DNA from: DATKEK01 sp035512195
GTDB taxonomy: Bacteria; Pseudomonadota; Gammaproteobacteria; Burkholderiales; Eutrophovitaceae
DNA length: 6,789 nucleotides
Assembly (NCBI GenBank): GCA_035512195.1
Contig: DATKEK010000376.1
Location: forward strand, 1-6,789
Reading direction: 5' to 3'
Position 1 is the first letter of the stretch; each line of letters begins with the position of its first letter. This document shows, in pieces, positions 1-6,136 of the stretch. The notes under the pieces are model-generated. The model saw only the letters and a program-made list of their open reading frames with translations. It made no database searches and was not told the origin of the DNA. The translations under genes and the position numbers were made by a program.

Positions 1-551
1 GGAACATGGGCATTCTGCTGCTGCTGGTAATCCCGGTAGTGTCGATGCGCCTGTTCGCTGCAGAGTACGGTGCGCGCACGATGGAGCTCCTGATGACGCT
101 GCCGCTGCGTGCGTGGCAGATCGTACTCGGAAAATATCTCGGCGCCGTCACCATCCTGCTGCTGATGACGGTGGGCACGTCCGTGAATCTGATTCCTCTC
201 TATCTATACGGAAATCCGGAGACCACGACCCTGCTGTCCGGATACATCGGCTTCGTCCTGGTCGGCATGGCCTGCCTTGCGGTCGGACAGCTTTTTTCCG
301 CCTTGACGCAAAACCAGATCATCGCTGCGCTAATCACCGTGCCGGTGCTGCTCGGTTTCTGGTTCATCGGCAATTTGCAGCATTTTCAGACTTCCTACGC
401 CCTGCGCACGTTGTTCGCGTACCTGTCCTTTTCATTGCACTACGGGGACTTCATCCGAGGGCTGCTGCGCTCCGAGGGAGTGATCTTCTATGGTACCGTG
501 AGCGCGATTGCGCTTACGCTGAATACCGCGTACCTCCAGTGGAAACGCTGA
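1..551 (+). CDS. ABC-2 type transporter permease, GldF-like (5' end missing)
   Basis: This is the C-terminal part of an integral membrane permease of the ABC-2 family, closest in pattern to GldF-type permeases that pair with Gldg-family proteins. The frame is open through base 1, so the true start lies upstream; the ATG at 6 is probably internal because the protein enters directly into a hydrophobic helix. Counting from that ATG, the segment MRLFAAEYGARTMELLMTLP (14-33) is the typical cytoplasmic coupling region after an early helix (known: usually 'E..sGT.E.LLtlP'). It is followed by hydrophobic segments at about 44-68, 74-100, 104-122 and 158-177, ending in QWKR. The visible 181 residues fit the last two thirds of a roughly 240-residue family member. 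The stop is one base before the next start, so it is co-transcribed with the GldG-like gene. The ATPase partner is not in the window. The substrate is unknown; a gliding role is unlikely in a proteobacterium (inference). Confidence 0.88.
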   Translation, partial: NMGILLLLVIPVVSMRLFAAEYGARTMELLMTLPLRAWQIVLGKYLGAVTILLLMTVGTSVNLIPLYLYGNPETTTLLSGYIGFVLVGMACLAVGQLFSALTQNQIIAALITVPVLLGFWFIGNLQHFQTSYALRTLFAYLSFSLHYGDFIRGLLRSEGVIFYGTVSAIALTLNTAYLQWKR

Positions 552-552
552 C

Positions 553-2196
553 GTGAACCCATCCTTCCGAAACGGGATGATTCTGCTGGCGGCCGCGGGA
601 CTGCTGGGCGCAGCGTTCGTGGTGAACGCCGTGCTGCTCGATGCGCAACTCTGGGCGGGCATTCTCGCGACGGCCGGTGCGATGCTTCTGCTCTGGGCGC
701 TGTACGGGTTGCGAACGGAGCTTTCCACCCTGTTCCAGCGCCGCAGGGGCGAGATCGCGCTTTACGCCCTAGGCATGATCGGCGTGCTGATCGCCATAGC
801 TTACCTGTCGCTGCGTTTTCCGATGCGGGTAGACATGACTGAGGCGGGCCTCCATTCGCTCTCCAAGCCTGTCGTCACCATGCTGCAGCGCCTGGACAAG
901 CCGGTGCACATCACCTTCTTCCACGATCCGATGATGCGCGAAACCGTGGAGCTGTATCAACTGATCGCAAGGCAATCGGACTTCGTGACGGTCGAATTCT
1001 TCGATCCGATGCTCAATCCCGCGCAGGCGCGACTGCGCGGCGTACAGTTTGCCGGCACGGCCATCATGGAGAGCGAAGGTCGAAGCTTCCAGGTTCATGG
1101 CCCGAACGAGTCGGAAATCGCAAACGGGATTCTGCGCGTTACCCAGGGCATCGTGCAGCGTGTCTGCTTCCTGGACGGCCACGGCGAAGCCGACCCGTTC
1201 AGTATCGAGGCGCATGATCATCTGGAAGGCTCTGCTGACCACACTCACGGTCTCGGCGCGCAGTATGTGCTGCACGAACGCCATGGCATGGCCAAGGCGC
1301 GCAATGCCCTGGAGACCTTCAATTACGAAGTGGAAAAGGTGTCACTGCTGATGGGCACGAAAGACGCCCTCTCCGACTGCGCCGTGCTGATCGTGGCAGG
1401 ACCCAAGGCCGCGCTGCTGTCGGTCGAGGTGGATTTGATTCGCGAATTTCTGGCTTCTGGCGGCAATGCCTTCTTCATGCTCGAGCCGTTCGTGGAGACC
1501 GGCCTCGAGCCGCTGCTGCGAGAATATGGCATCGTGCCGGAGGGCACGATAGTGATCGACGAGGCCAGTCATTTCTGGGCCGATCCCTCCTCTCCCGCCG
1601 TGACCAGCTACAACCGGCACCAGATCACCCGCGACCTGCCCATGACCTTCTTTCCGGGGGTACGATCGCTTTCGCCGACGCCGCAGCGGGTGCCGGGAAT
1701 TACCATTTCGCCGCTGGTAAATTCATCCCGAAGAAGTTTCGGGGAGACCGATCCCGAGCGCGCAGAGTTCACTGAAGGCGTCGACCTGCGCGGGCCGCTG
1801 ACCCTGATGGTCGTAGCCAACCGGCGTCCCGCCACCGTCGCCGCCGATGCCACTCTATCGCTGCGTGAAGAAGAGATGGAAGGCGCCCGACCGATGACGG
1901 ACGCCGAGGTGGAGAGGCTCGCGCAGCAAGGGCGGACCAGAATCGTGGTCGTCGGCGATTCGGATTTTGCGACCAACTCGTTCTACCATATCCTCGGGAA
2001 TGGCGCCTTGTTCCTCAATACGGTGAACTATCTCGCCGTACAGGAGAATTTGATCGGCATCGAACCGCGCACCTACGACCTGCCACGGGTCAATCTCACC
2101 AACCGGCAAATGCGCGGAACGTTCTTCCTGTCCGTGATCCTGATTCCCGGTCTGCTGGCTTTGGTGGGGACCGGAGTCTGGTGGAAGCAGCGGTGA
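553..2196 (+). CDS. Gldg-family (GldG-like) ABC transporter accessory protein
   Basis: This 547-residue membrane-anchored protein belongs to the Gldg family, the auxiliary partner of GldF-type ABC permeases. Hydrophobic helices lie at about 9-29, 33-53 and 68-87, followed by a large soluble, probably extracytoplasmic domain and one C-terminal helix at about 522-543. Family hallmarks seen are RVDMTEAGLHSLS (92-104), KPVHITFF (116-123), the GHGE turn (209-212), a VAGP segment (281-284) and the GDSDFATNSF...NGALFLNTVNYL block (468-494). The start is GTG at 553, one base after the permease stop, with GGAAA at 541-545 giving a good spacing; an ATG at 577 (residue 9) is a weaker alternative. The odd feature is a histidine-rich stretch after GHGE with His at 221, 223, 230, 232, 241 and 244. 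The family is thought to work with the ABC permease, but no biochemical activity can be read from the sequence. Confidence 0.88.
   Translation: MNPSFRNGMILLAAAGLLGAAFVVNAVLLDAQLWAGILATAGAMLLLWALYGLRTELSTLFQRRRGEIALYALGMIGVLIAIAYLSLRFPMRVDMTEAGLHSLSKPVVTMLQRLDKPVHITFFHDPMMRETVELYQLIARQSDFVTVEFFDPMLNPAQARLRGVQFAGTAIMESEGRSFQVHGPNESEIANGILRVTQGIVQRVCFLDGHGEADPFSIEAHDHLEGSADHTHGLGAQYVLHERHGMAKARNALETFNYEVEKVSLLMGTKDALSDCAVLIVAGPKAALLSVEVDLIREFLASGGNAFFMLEPFVETGLEPLLREYGIVPEGTIVIDEASHFWADPSSPAVTSYNRHQITRDLPMTFFPGVRSLSPTPQRVPGITISPLVNSSRRSFGETDPERAEFTEGVDLRGPLTLMVVANRRPATVAADATLSLREEEMEGARPMTDAEVERLAQQGRTRIVVVGDSDFATNSFYHILGNGALFLNTVNYLAVQENLIGIEPRTYDLPRVNLTNRQMRGTFFLSVILIPGLLALVGTGVWWKQR
2183..2187 (+). 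promoter_or_regulatory. Ribosome binding site for the DUF4340-like gene
   Basis: GGAAG lies inside the end of the GldG-like gene, five bases before the GTG at 2193. It favours that start, whose GTGA shares four bases with the upstream stop. The alternative GTG at 2181 has its own GGAG at 2173-2176, so the choice is not fully settled. Confidence 0.5.
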
Positions 2197-2813
2197 GCCG
2201 GCTGCTCATCAAACCGAAACTCATCGCGGTATGGGGTACGCTTGCTGCGCTGATAGCCTTGATCGTATACGTCGACAGCACCGACCGTGCAGCGCACCGG
2301 GAAATGTTGCTGAATCCCCCGATGGATGCACGCAGCCTGCTGCCACTGCCGATCGAACAGGTCAACGCAATCGAGATCGCGCATGCCGGCGTGCTGCACC
2401 TGTTCGAGCGCGACGCCGCGGGCGACTGGTTCTACCATGGCATGCATGCAGAGACGGAAGCAGAGCACGAGCACGTTACGGATCCCGAGGCGGCCGGGCG
2501 CATCGCGTATTCTTTCGGCGGACTCGAGCGTGCGCTGATCGAGCGCCGGCTGGCGATGAATCCGGAAGACGACGTCTACGGTATCTCGCGGCCTGAGATG
2601 GTCATAATGGTGTACGCGCCGGCCCGGCAGGACCCCATCGCGCAATACACGGTGGGAGACATCGCCCCGGATGTCCTCAGTCGTTACGTGCTGATTTCGG
2701 GACAGTCCGAAGTCATAACTGTTCCCGAATACCAGATCGAGAACCTGGTCGGACTGATAAAGGAGATGAAGGAGCGCTATTCGTCCGACCGAATGGCCGC
2801 GCCGTCTGCCTGA
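2193..2813 (+). CDS. DUF4340-like single-pass membrane protein
   Basis: This is a 206-residue protein (from the GTG at 2193) with one N-terminal membrane helix at about 11-27 and a soluble, probably extracytoplasmic remainder. The soluble part follows the DUF4340 pattern: IEQVNAIEIAHAG (54-66), FERDAAGDWF (71-80), DPEAAGRIAYSFGGLERALIERR (97-119), DDVYGISRPEMVIMVY (126-141), and a final strand block with RYVLISG and EVITVPEY. DUF4340 proteins commonly follow Gldg genes in ABC clusters, which supports the assignment, but the match is by pattern only and this copy is short. The loop after DWF carries His 82, 85, 92 and 94. The start is ambiguous: GTG at 2193 overlaps the preceding TGA by four bases and has GGAAG at 2183-2187; an in-frame GTG at 2181 would add four residues. 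Either way the overlap implies translational coupling with the GldG-like gene. Function unknown; probably an accessory subunit. Confidence 0.75.
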   Translation: MSRLLIKPKLIAVWGTLAALIALIVYVDSTDRAAHREMLLNPPMDARSLLPLPIEQVNAIEIAHAGVLHLFERDAAGDWFYHGMHAETEAEHEHVTDPEAAGRIAYSFGGLERALIERRLAMNPEDDVYGISRPEMVIMVYAPARQDPIAQYTVGDIAPDVLSRYVLISGQSEVITVPEYQIENLVGLIKEMKERYSSDRMAAPSA

Positions 2814-2851
2814 TTCGGGATCTGTACGGCACGAAAAAGCGCACGCACCCC

Positions 2852-2855
2852 GGAG
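2852..2855 (+). promoter_or_regulatory. Ribosome binding site of the HupE-like gene
   Basis: GGAG sits six bases before the ATG at 2862. It fixes the start that places the signal peptide at the N-terminus. The 48-base gap upstream (2814-2861) shows neither a terminator hairpin nor a clear promoter, so read-through from the Gld-type genes is the simplest model. Confidence 0.6.
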
Positions 2856-2861
2856 TCACCG

Positions 2862-3959
2862 ATGAGCCTGCCGGGAACGGTCCGAATCCGGCTATTCGTT
2901 CGCCCGCAATTACCGGCGGGTCCTGTTGCCCGCGCCCTGCTGGCCTTGTTCGCCTTGGTCATGGGCGTTTCGGTCGCCCACGCCCACCCCGGAACCACCG
3001 GTTTTGCCACCCTCACGCTTGGTGAACAGGGCCTGCGCTACGAGCTGGTTCTCGACCCCGAAGCGCTGTCGGACTGGTCGCCCCCCGCCACGTCGGTCGA
3101 CGTGGACGGCATGCAGTCCCTCGTCGCGGCTGTGGCACAGAATCTGAAGATCTTCGCCAACCGCACGGCCTGCGAACTGCAGCGACCTGAATTCGCGACC
3201 GAGTCGCCGGGACGACCGGCAACGCGAATCGTGCTGACATTCGCATGCGTATCCGAACCCGGGACGATTTCCGTTCGCGACGATCTGCCCGATGTGCTAG
3301 GCAACGCGCATCACACGCTTACCCTGTTCATCTGGCCGGGCGGCAGCGGCCGGTTCACGTTCGACGCCGACCGCCGCGAGGTTCACGTCGATCTGGCGAG
3401 CGGGACAATTTCCGAGCGATCCGTCGATCCCGCATCGATTGGCTTCAGGCGGGTATTGCTCGGCCCGGACTACCTTTTATTCGCGCTGTGCCTGCTGCTT
3501 GTAAACGGCAGATCGCGCAACGTCGTCGGTCTTCTCGCGGCCTGTGTGATCTGCCAGGGCATCACGTTCACGATCGCAGCGACCGGCCTGTTCGTTCTGC
3601 CGGTGCGTGCGGGGGAGACGCTGGCAGCGCTGGCCGTGGCCTGCCTCGCGGCAACAATTGTCTTCCGGCGCGGCGACACGTCCCGCTACGGCTGGATCGC
3701 CGCGTCCGCATTCGGCCTGATCCAGGGAATTGCGGCATGGCCGGTCCTGGCTGATGCCGTGCTGACGTCTGCCGTCGCTCCCGGCGGTCTGGCGGAATAC
3801 GCTTTCGGTGTCGCGGCAGCCCAGGTTGCGCTGCTGCTGCCGCTGCCGGTCGCACTCAGGCTGCGTGGCGTTCCGGGCTACCCACAGGCATCAACCGCTG
3901 CATCGGCAGTCGTGCTCGTCGCGAGCCTTGGCCTCGCCGTGTCCCGACTGCTTTTCTGA
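2862..3959 (+). CDS. HupE/UreJ-like membrane protein lacking the usual histidines
   Basis: This 365-residue protein has the architecture of HupE/UreJ_2 proteins, often proposed nickel or cobalt transporters. It has a signal peptide (arginine-rich start, hydrophobic 24-38, likely cleavage after AHA at 41, mature end HPGTTGF). An extracytoplasmic beta-rich domain follows to about 190, with Cys104 and Cys129 possibly disulfide-bonded. The membrane domain spans about 194-362 and has roughly six helices. The family scaffold is recognisable in GFRRVLLGPDYLLF (194-207), ICQGITFTIAATG (230-242), E252, FGLIQG (284-289) and YAFGVAAAQ (313-321). The family's conserved residues, as recalled, are replaced: His by Arg197, Tyr204, Gln232 and Gln288, and Glu by Ala318. 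Asp203 and Glu252 remain. The start is supported by GGAG at 2852-2855 with six bases of spacing. It lies 48 bases after the DUF4340-like gene on the same strand and may belong to that operon. Family placement is fairly sure; metal transport is doubtful. Confidence 0.75.
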   Translation: MSLPGTVRIRLFVRPQLPAGPVARALLALFALVMGVSVAHAHPGTTGFATLTLGEQGLRYELVLDPEALSDWSPPATSVDVDGMQSLVAAVAQNLKIFANRTACELQRPEFATESPGRPATRIVLTFACVSEPGTISVRDDLPDVLGNAHHTLTLFIWPGGSGRFTFDADRREVHVDLASGTISERSVDPASIGFRRVLLGPDYLLFALCLLLVNGRSRNVVGLLAACVICQGITFTIAATGLFVLPVRAGETLAALAVACLAATIVFRRGDTSRYGWIAASAFGLIQGIAAWPVLADAVLTSAVAPGGLAEYAFGVAAAQVALLLPLPVALRLRGVPGYPQASTAASAVVLVASLGLAVSRLLF

Positions 3960-4020
3960 CGCCGGATTCGCACGGTCGACGCGGCGTGCAAAGACCACCG
4001 CATGACGGCAGCCAGACGCT

Positions 4021-4695
4021 TCAAAGCAACCCGCGCTCCGCGAACGACAGCGCTGATCCGTTGCCGACGATGAAGTGATCGAGCACTCTCACGTCGACCG
4101 TTGCAAGCGCCTGTTTCAGGGCCTGGGTCAGCACCTCGTCTGCGCGGCTCGGTTCGGCAAGCCCGGACGGATGGTTGTGCGCGAATATGACCGAGGCGGC
4201 GTTCAGTGCCAGTGCGCGGCGTACGACTTCACGCGGATACACGCTGGTCTGCGTCAGCGTGCCCGAAAACAGCGGTTCGACCGCGATCACGCGATTCTGT
4301 GCATCCAGAAACAGCCCCATGAAAACTTCGACCGGCCGGTGCTGCAGCGCAAGCCGCAAATAGTCGCGCACCGCGACCGGGGAACTCAGGTTCACCCCGG
4401 CCTTCATTTCCTGCACCAACGCCCGCCGCGTCATTTCGGCAGTCGCCTGCAACTGAACATACTTGGCCTTACCCAGCCCGCGTATGTTGCAGAAAGCCTC
4501 CACACCTGCACCCATCAACTCGGCAAGCGAGCCGAAACGCCCGAGCGTTTCCCGGGCAAGCTCGACCGCGCTCTTTCCGCTCACTCCGGTGCGCAGGAAG
4601 ATCGCCAGCAACTCCGCATCCGAAAGTGCGTCCGGCCCCTTGGCGAGGAGTTTCTCCCGGGGTCTGTCGTCTTCTGGCCAGTCCTTGATTCCCAT
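4021..4695 (-). CDS. radC: RadC family JAB/MPN-domain protein
   Basis: This is a full-length 224-residue RadC (formerly called a DNA repair protein; its in vivo role is unsettled). The N-terminal part starts with the hallmark MGIKDWPEDDRPREKLL and contains a helix-hairpin-helix region around NIRGLGKAKYVQL (70-82). The C-terminal JAB/MPN metalloprotease-like domain shows the complete JAMM set: Glu123, His173 and His175 in HNHPSG (173-178), and Asp186. The frame stays open upstream to an ATG at 4791, but the extra 32 residues are arginine- and serine-rich and unlike RadC. The start at 4695 gives the family length and has a good ribosome binding site. The HhH part marks it as the chromosomal type rather than the short plasmid or prophage RadC-like proteins. 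It is divergent from coaBC, as in E. coli, and converges with the HupE-like gene, leaving 61 bases between them. Confidence 0.96.
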   Translation of the reverse strand: MGIKDWPEDDRPREKLLAKGPDALSDAELLAIFLRTGVSGKSAVELARETLGRFGSLAELMGAGVEAFCNIRGLGKAKYVQLQATAEMTRRALVQEMKAGVNLSSPVAVRDYLRLALQHRPVEVFMGLFLDAQNRVIAVEPLFSGTLTQTSVYPREVVRRALALNAASVIFAHNHPSGLAEPSRADEVLTQALKQALATVDVRVLDHFIVGNGSALSFAERGLL

Positions 4696-4703
4696 GCCAC
4701 AGG

Positions 4704-4707
4704 CTCC
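4704..4707 (-). promoter_or_regulatory. Ribosome binding site of radC
   Basis: Read on the minus strand, GGAG stands eight bases before the ATG at 4695. It supports that start over the in-frame ATG at 4791. Confidence 0.6.
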
Positions 4708-4831
4708 GGTAATCAGGCTTGACGCAACGCTGCGCCGTGATTGCGGCAGCGTACGACGAGACTGCCATCGAACAAAAGCGGAAAATGACATTCGCGTATC
4801 GCCGCCGGTGTGAACGACTTTGGTGTACGCC

Positions 4832-4848
4832 GAAAGCCTCGGGCTTTC
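4832..4848. repeat. Perfect 7-bp inverted repeat (hairpin) upstream of coaBC
   Basis: GAAAGCC (4832-4838) and GGCTTTC (4842-4848) are perfectly complementary around the three bases TCG. It lies in the divergent radC/coaBC region, just upstream of and touching the proposed -35 element. No long T run follows on either strand and no gene reads into it from the left, so it is not an obvious terminator. It may be a protein binding site or a hairpin in the radC leader RNA. Confidence 0.6.
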
Positions 4849-4873
4849 CTGTTTAACGACAACAGGTTACACT
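4845..4873 (+). promoter_or_regulatory. Putative promoter of coaBC-dut
   Basis: TACACT at 4868-4873 matches four of six bases of the sigma-70 -10 consensus. TTTCCT at 4845-4850, 17 bases upstream, is a poor -35 element. A start around 4880 would give a short leader of about 25 bases before the coaBC ATG. Correct spacing and position support it; the weak -35 makes it a moderate guess. A still weaker radC promoter on the other strand (TTGATC at 4895-4890, TGTAAC at 4871-4866, 18-base spacer) would overlap it back to back. Confidence 0.4.
4848..4866. repeat. Inverted repeat CCTGTT-N7-AACAGG between the -35 and -10 elements
   Basis: CCTGTT (4848-4853) and AACAGG (4861-4866) form a perfect 6-bp dyad with a 7-base spacer. 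It occupies most of the spacer of the proposed coaBC promoter, a usual place for a repressor operator. Its outer CTG/CAG are separated by 11 bases, one more than in the E. coli-type LexA box. No regulator can be named. Confidence 0.45.
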
Positions 4874-4904
4874 GCGTTTCACAAACCCGGATCAAGCTAC
4901 GCAT

Positions 4905-6116
4905 ATGTCAGAGCTCGCGAACAAGCGCATCCTGCTCGGAATGACTGGTGGAATTGCGGCCTACAAGGCAGCGGAACTTTCGCGCTTGCTGATCAAGGAC
5001 GGCGCGGACGTGCAGGTTGTCATGACCGACGCGGCCAGCCATTTCATCACCGCGGCCACGATGCAAGGATTGACCGGAAAGCCGGTCTTCACCGATATGT
5101 GGGACAACCGGGTGGAGAACGGCATGCCCCACATCGAGTTGTCGCGCGATCGCGATCTGGTGGTGATTGCGCCCGCTTCCGCGGACTTCATTGCAAAACT
5201 GGTACAGGGCCGTGCGGACGATCTGCTCTCGACGCTATGCCTCGCGCGGGAGTGCCCGATGCTGGTCGCACCGGCGATGAACCGCCAGATGTGGGAGAAC
5301 CCCGCAACGCAGCGCAATGTCGCCCAGATCCGCCAGGACGGCGTGATGGTGGTCGGACCCGGCAGCGGCGACCAGGCCTGCGGCGAAACCGGCATGGGAC
5401 GCATGCTGGAGCCCGAGCAGATTCTGTCCGAGGTTGTCGCGTGGTTCCAGCCGAAGCTGTTGTCCGGCACGCGTGTCCTGGTGACCGCCGGTCCGACCTT
5501 CGAACCGATCGACGCGGTGCGGGGGATCAGCAATCCGAGTTCCGGCCGCATGGGCTATGCGGTCGCGCGCGCGGCGATCGAATCCGGCGCCGCAGTGACG
5601 CTGATTTCCGGAGACACCTGCCTGGAACCGCCAAGGGGCGCAGAAGTGTTGCGCGTCACCACGGCGCGCGAGATGCTGGATGCAGTGATCGCGCGCGCAA
5701 GTCTCAGCGACATTGTTGTCAGTGTCGCCGCCGTGTCCGACTACCAGATGGCAAACCGGCAGGAACACAAGATCAAGAAGAGCGGCGGCGGGCTGACGCT
5801 CGAGCTGATTCCGAACCCTGACATACTCGAGGCGGTCATGAGCCGCCCGAATCCGCCATTCTGTGTCGGCTTCGCGGCCGAGAGCCGGGACCTCGACTCG
5901 AATGCCGAGGAAAAACGGCGCAGGAAAAAGCTGCCGCTGCTCGCCGCCAATCTGGTGCAATCCGCGTTGGGCGCGCAGGACAACGAGCTTGTGCTGTTCG
6001 ACGACGGCGGCAGGCATCCGCTGCCCCGCAGCAGCAAACTCGACCAAGCGCGGCAACTCGTCCGTCACATCGCCAGACTCTATAAACCGGCGCGTGCGAC
6101 CAGCACTGCGCACTGA
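4905..6116 (+). CDS. coaBC: Bifunctional phosphopantothenoylcysteine decarboxylase / phosphopantothenate-cysteine ligase
   Basis: This is a 403-residue CoaBC (Dfp), which carries out two consecutive steps of coenzyme A biosynthesis. The CoaB domain ligates cysteine to 4'-phosphopantothenate using CTP. The FMN-dependent CoaC domain decarboxylates the product to 4'-phosphopantetheine. The CoaC half (1 to about 185) shows the flavin-binding GMTGGIAAYK (12-21), His76 as the catalytic histidine, the PAMNRQMW motif (123-130) with Asn125, and the ACGETGMGRM substrate clamp with Cys159. The CoaB half (about 188-400) shows TAGPTFEPID (194-203), Asn210 in ISNPSSGRMGYA, AAVSDY (275-280), Lys289 in HKIKK, NPDIL (304-308) and the C-terminal ALGAQDNELVL (354-364). 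Length and key residues agree with E. coli Dfp. The ATG at 4905 begins the usual N-terminus, but only a weak Shine-Dalgarno (CGGAT near 4888) precedes it. It is followed after 20 bases by dut, so probably one operon. Confidence 0.97.
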   Translation: MSELANKRILLGMTGGIAAYKAAELSRLLIKDGADVQVVMTDAASHFITAATMQGLTGKPVFTDMWDNRVENGMPHIELSRDRDLVVIAPASADFIAKLVQGRADDLLSTLCLARECPMLVAPAMNRQMWENPATQRNVAQIRQDGVMVVGPGSGDQACGETGMGRMLEPEQILSEVVAWFQPKLLSGTRVLVTAGPTFEPIDAVRGISNPSSGRMGYAVARAAIESGAAVTLISGDTCLEPPRGAEVLRVTTAREMLDAVIARASLSDIVVSVAAVSDYQMANRQEHKIKKSGGGLTLELIPNPDILEAVMSRPNPPFCVGFAAESRDLDSNAEEKRRRKKLPLLAANLVQSALGAQDNELVLFDDGGRHPLPRSSKLDQARQLVRHIARLYKPARATSTAH

Positions 6117-6136
6117 ATTTCTCAAGTCTTTGCACC

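Noticed and set aside
1..551. Gliding motility function for the Gld-type genes.
   Set aside because: The name comes from Bacteroidetes; homologous ABC permease/Gldg pairs are widespread in non-gliding bacteria, and no other gliding gene is present here.
2073..2645. Minus-strand open frame (190 codons) opposite the Gldg-like / DUF4340-like junction.
   Set aside because: It covers two coupled plus-strand genes with family-typical protein sequence; its own composition is Arg/His-rich without recognisable motifs.
3959..3987. Possible terminator between the HupE-like gene and radC (ACGCCG / CGGCGT arms).
   Set aside because: Only a 6-bp stem with a 17-base loop and no T run on either strand; too weak to call.
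4075..4722. Plus-strand open frame (215 codons) opposite radC.
   Set aside because: Antisense shadow of a clearly identified RadC; no domain pattern and no credible start.
4719..4724. TTGACG as a -35 element for a plus-strand promoter.
   Set aside because: No -10-like sequence at 16-19 bases downstream, and it lies about 180 bases from coaBC.
4696..4791. N-terminal extension of radC to the ATG at 4791 (32 more residues).
   Set aside because: The added residues do not resemble RadC, whereas the ATG at 4695 gives the standard MGIKDWPEDDRP start, the standard length and a well-placed GGAG.
4849..4865. LexA (SOS) box in the coaBC/radC promoter region.
   Set aside because: The outer CTG and CAG are 11 bases apart rather than 10 and the centre is not AT-rich alternating, so it does not fit the gammaproteobacterial LexA consensus.
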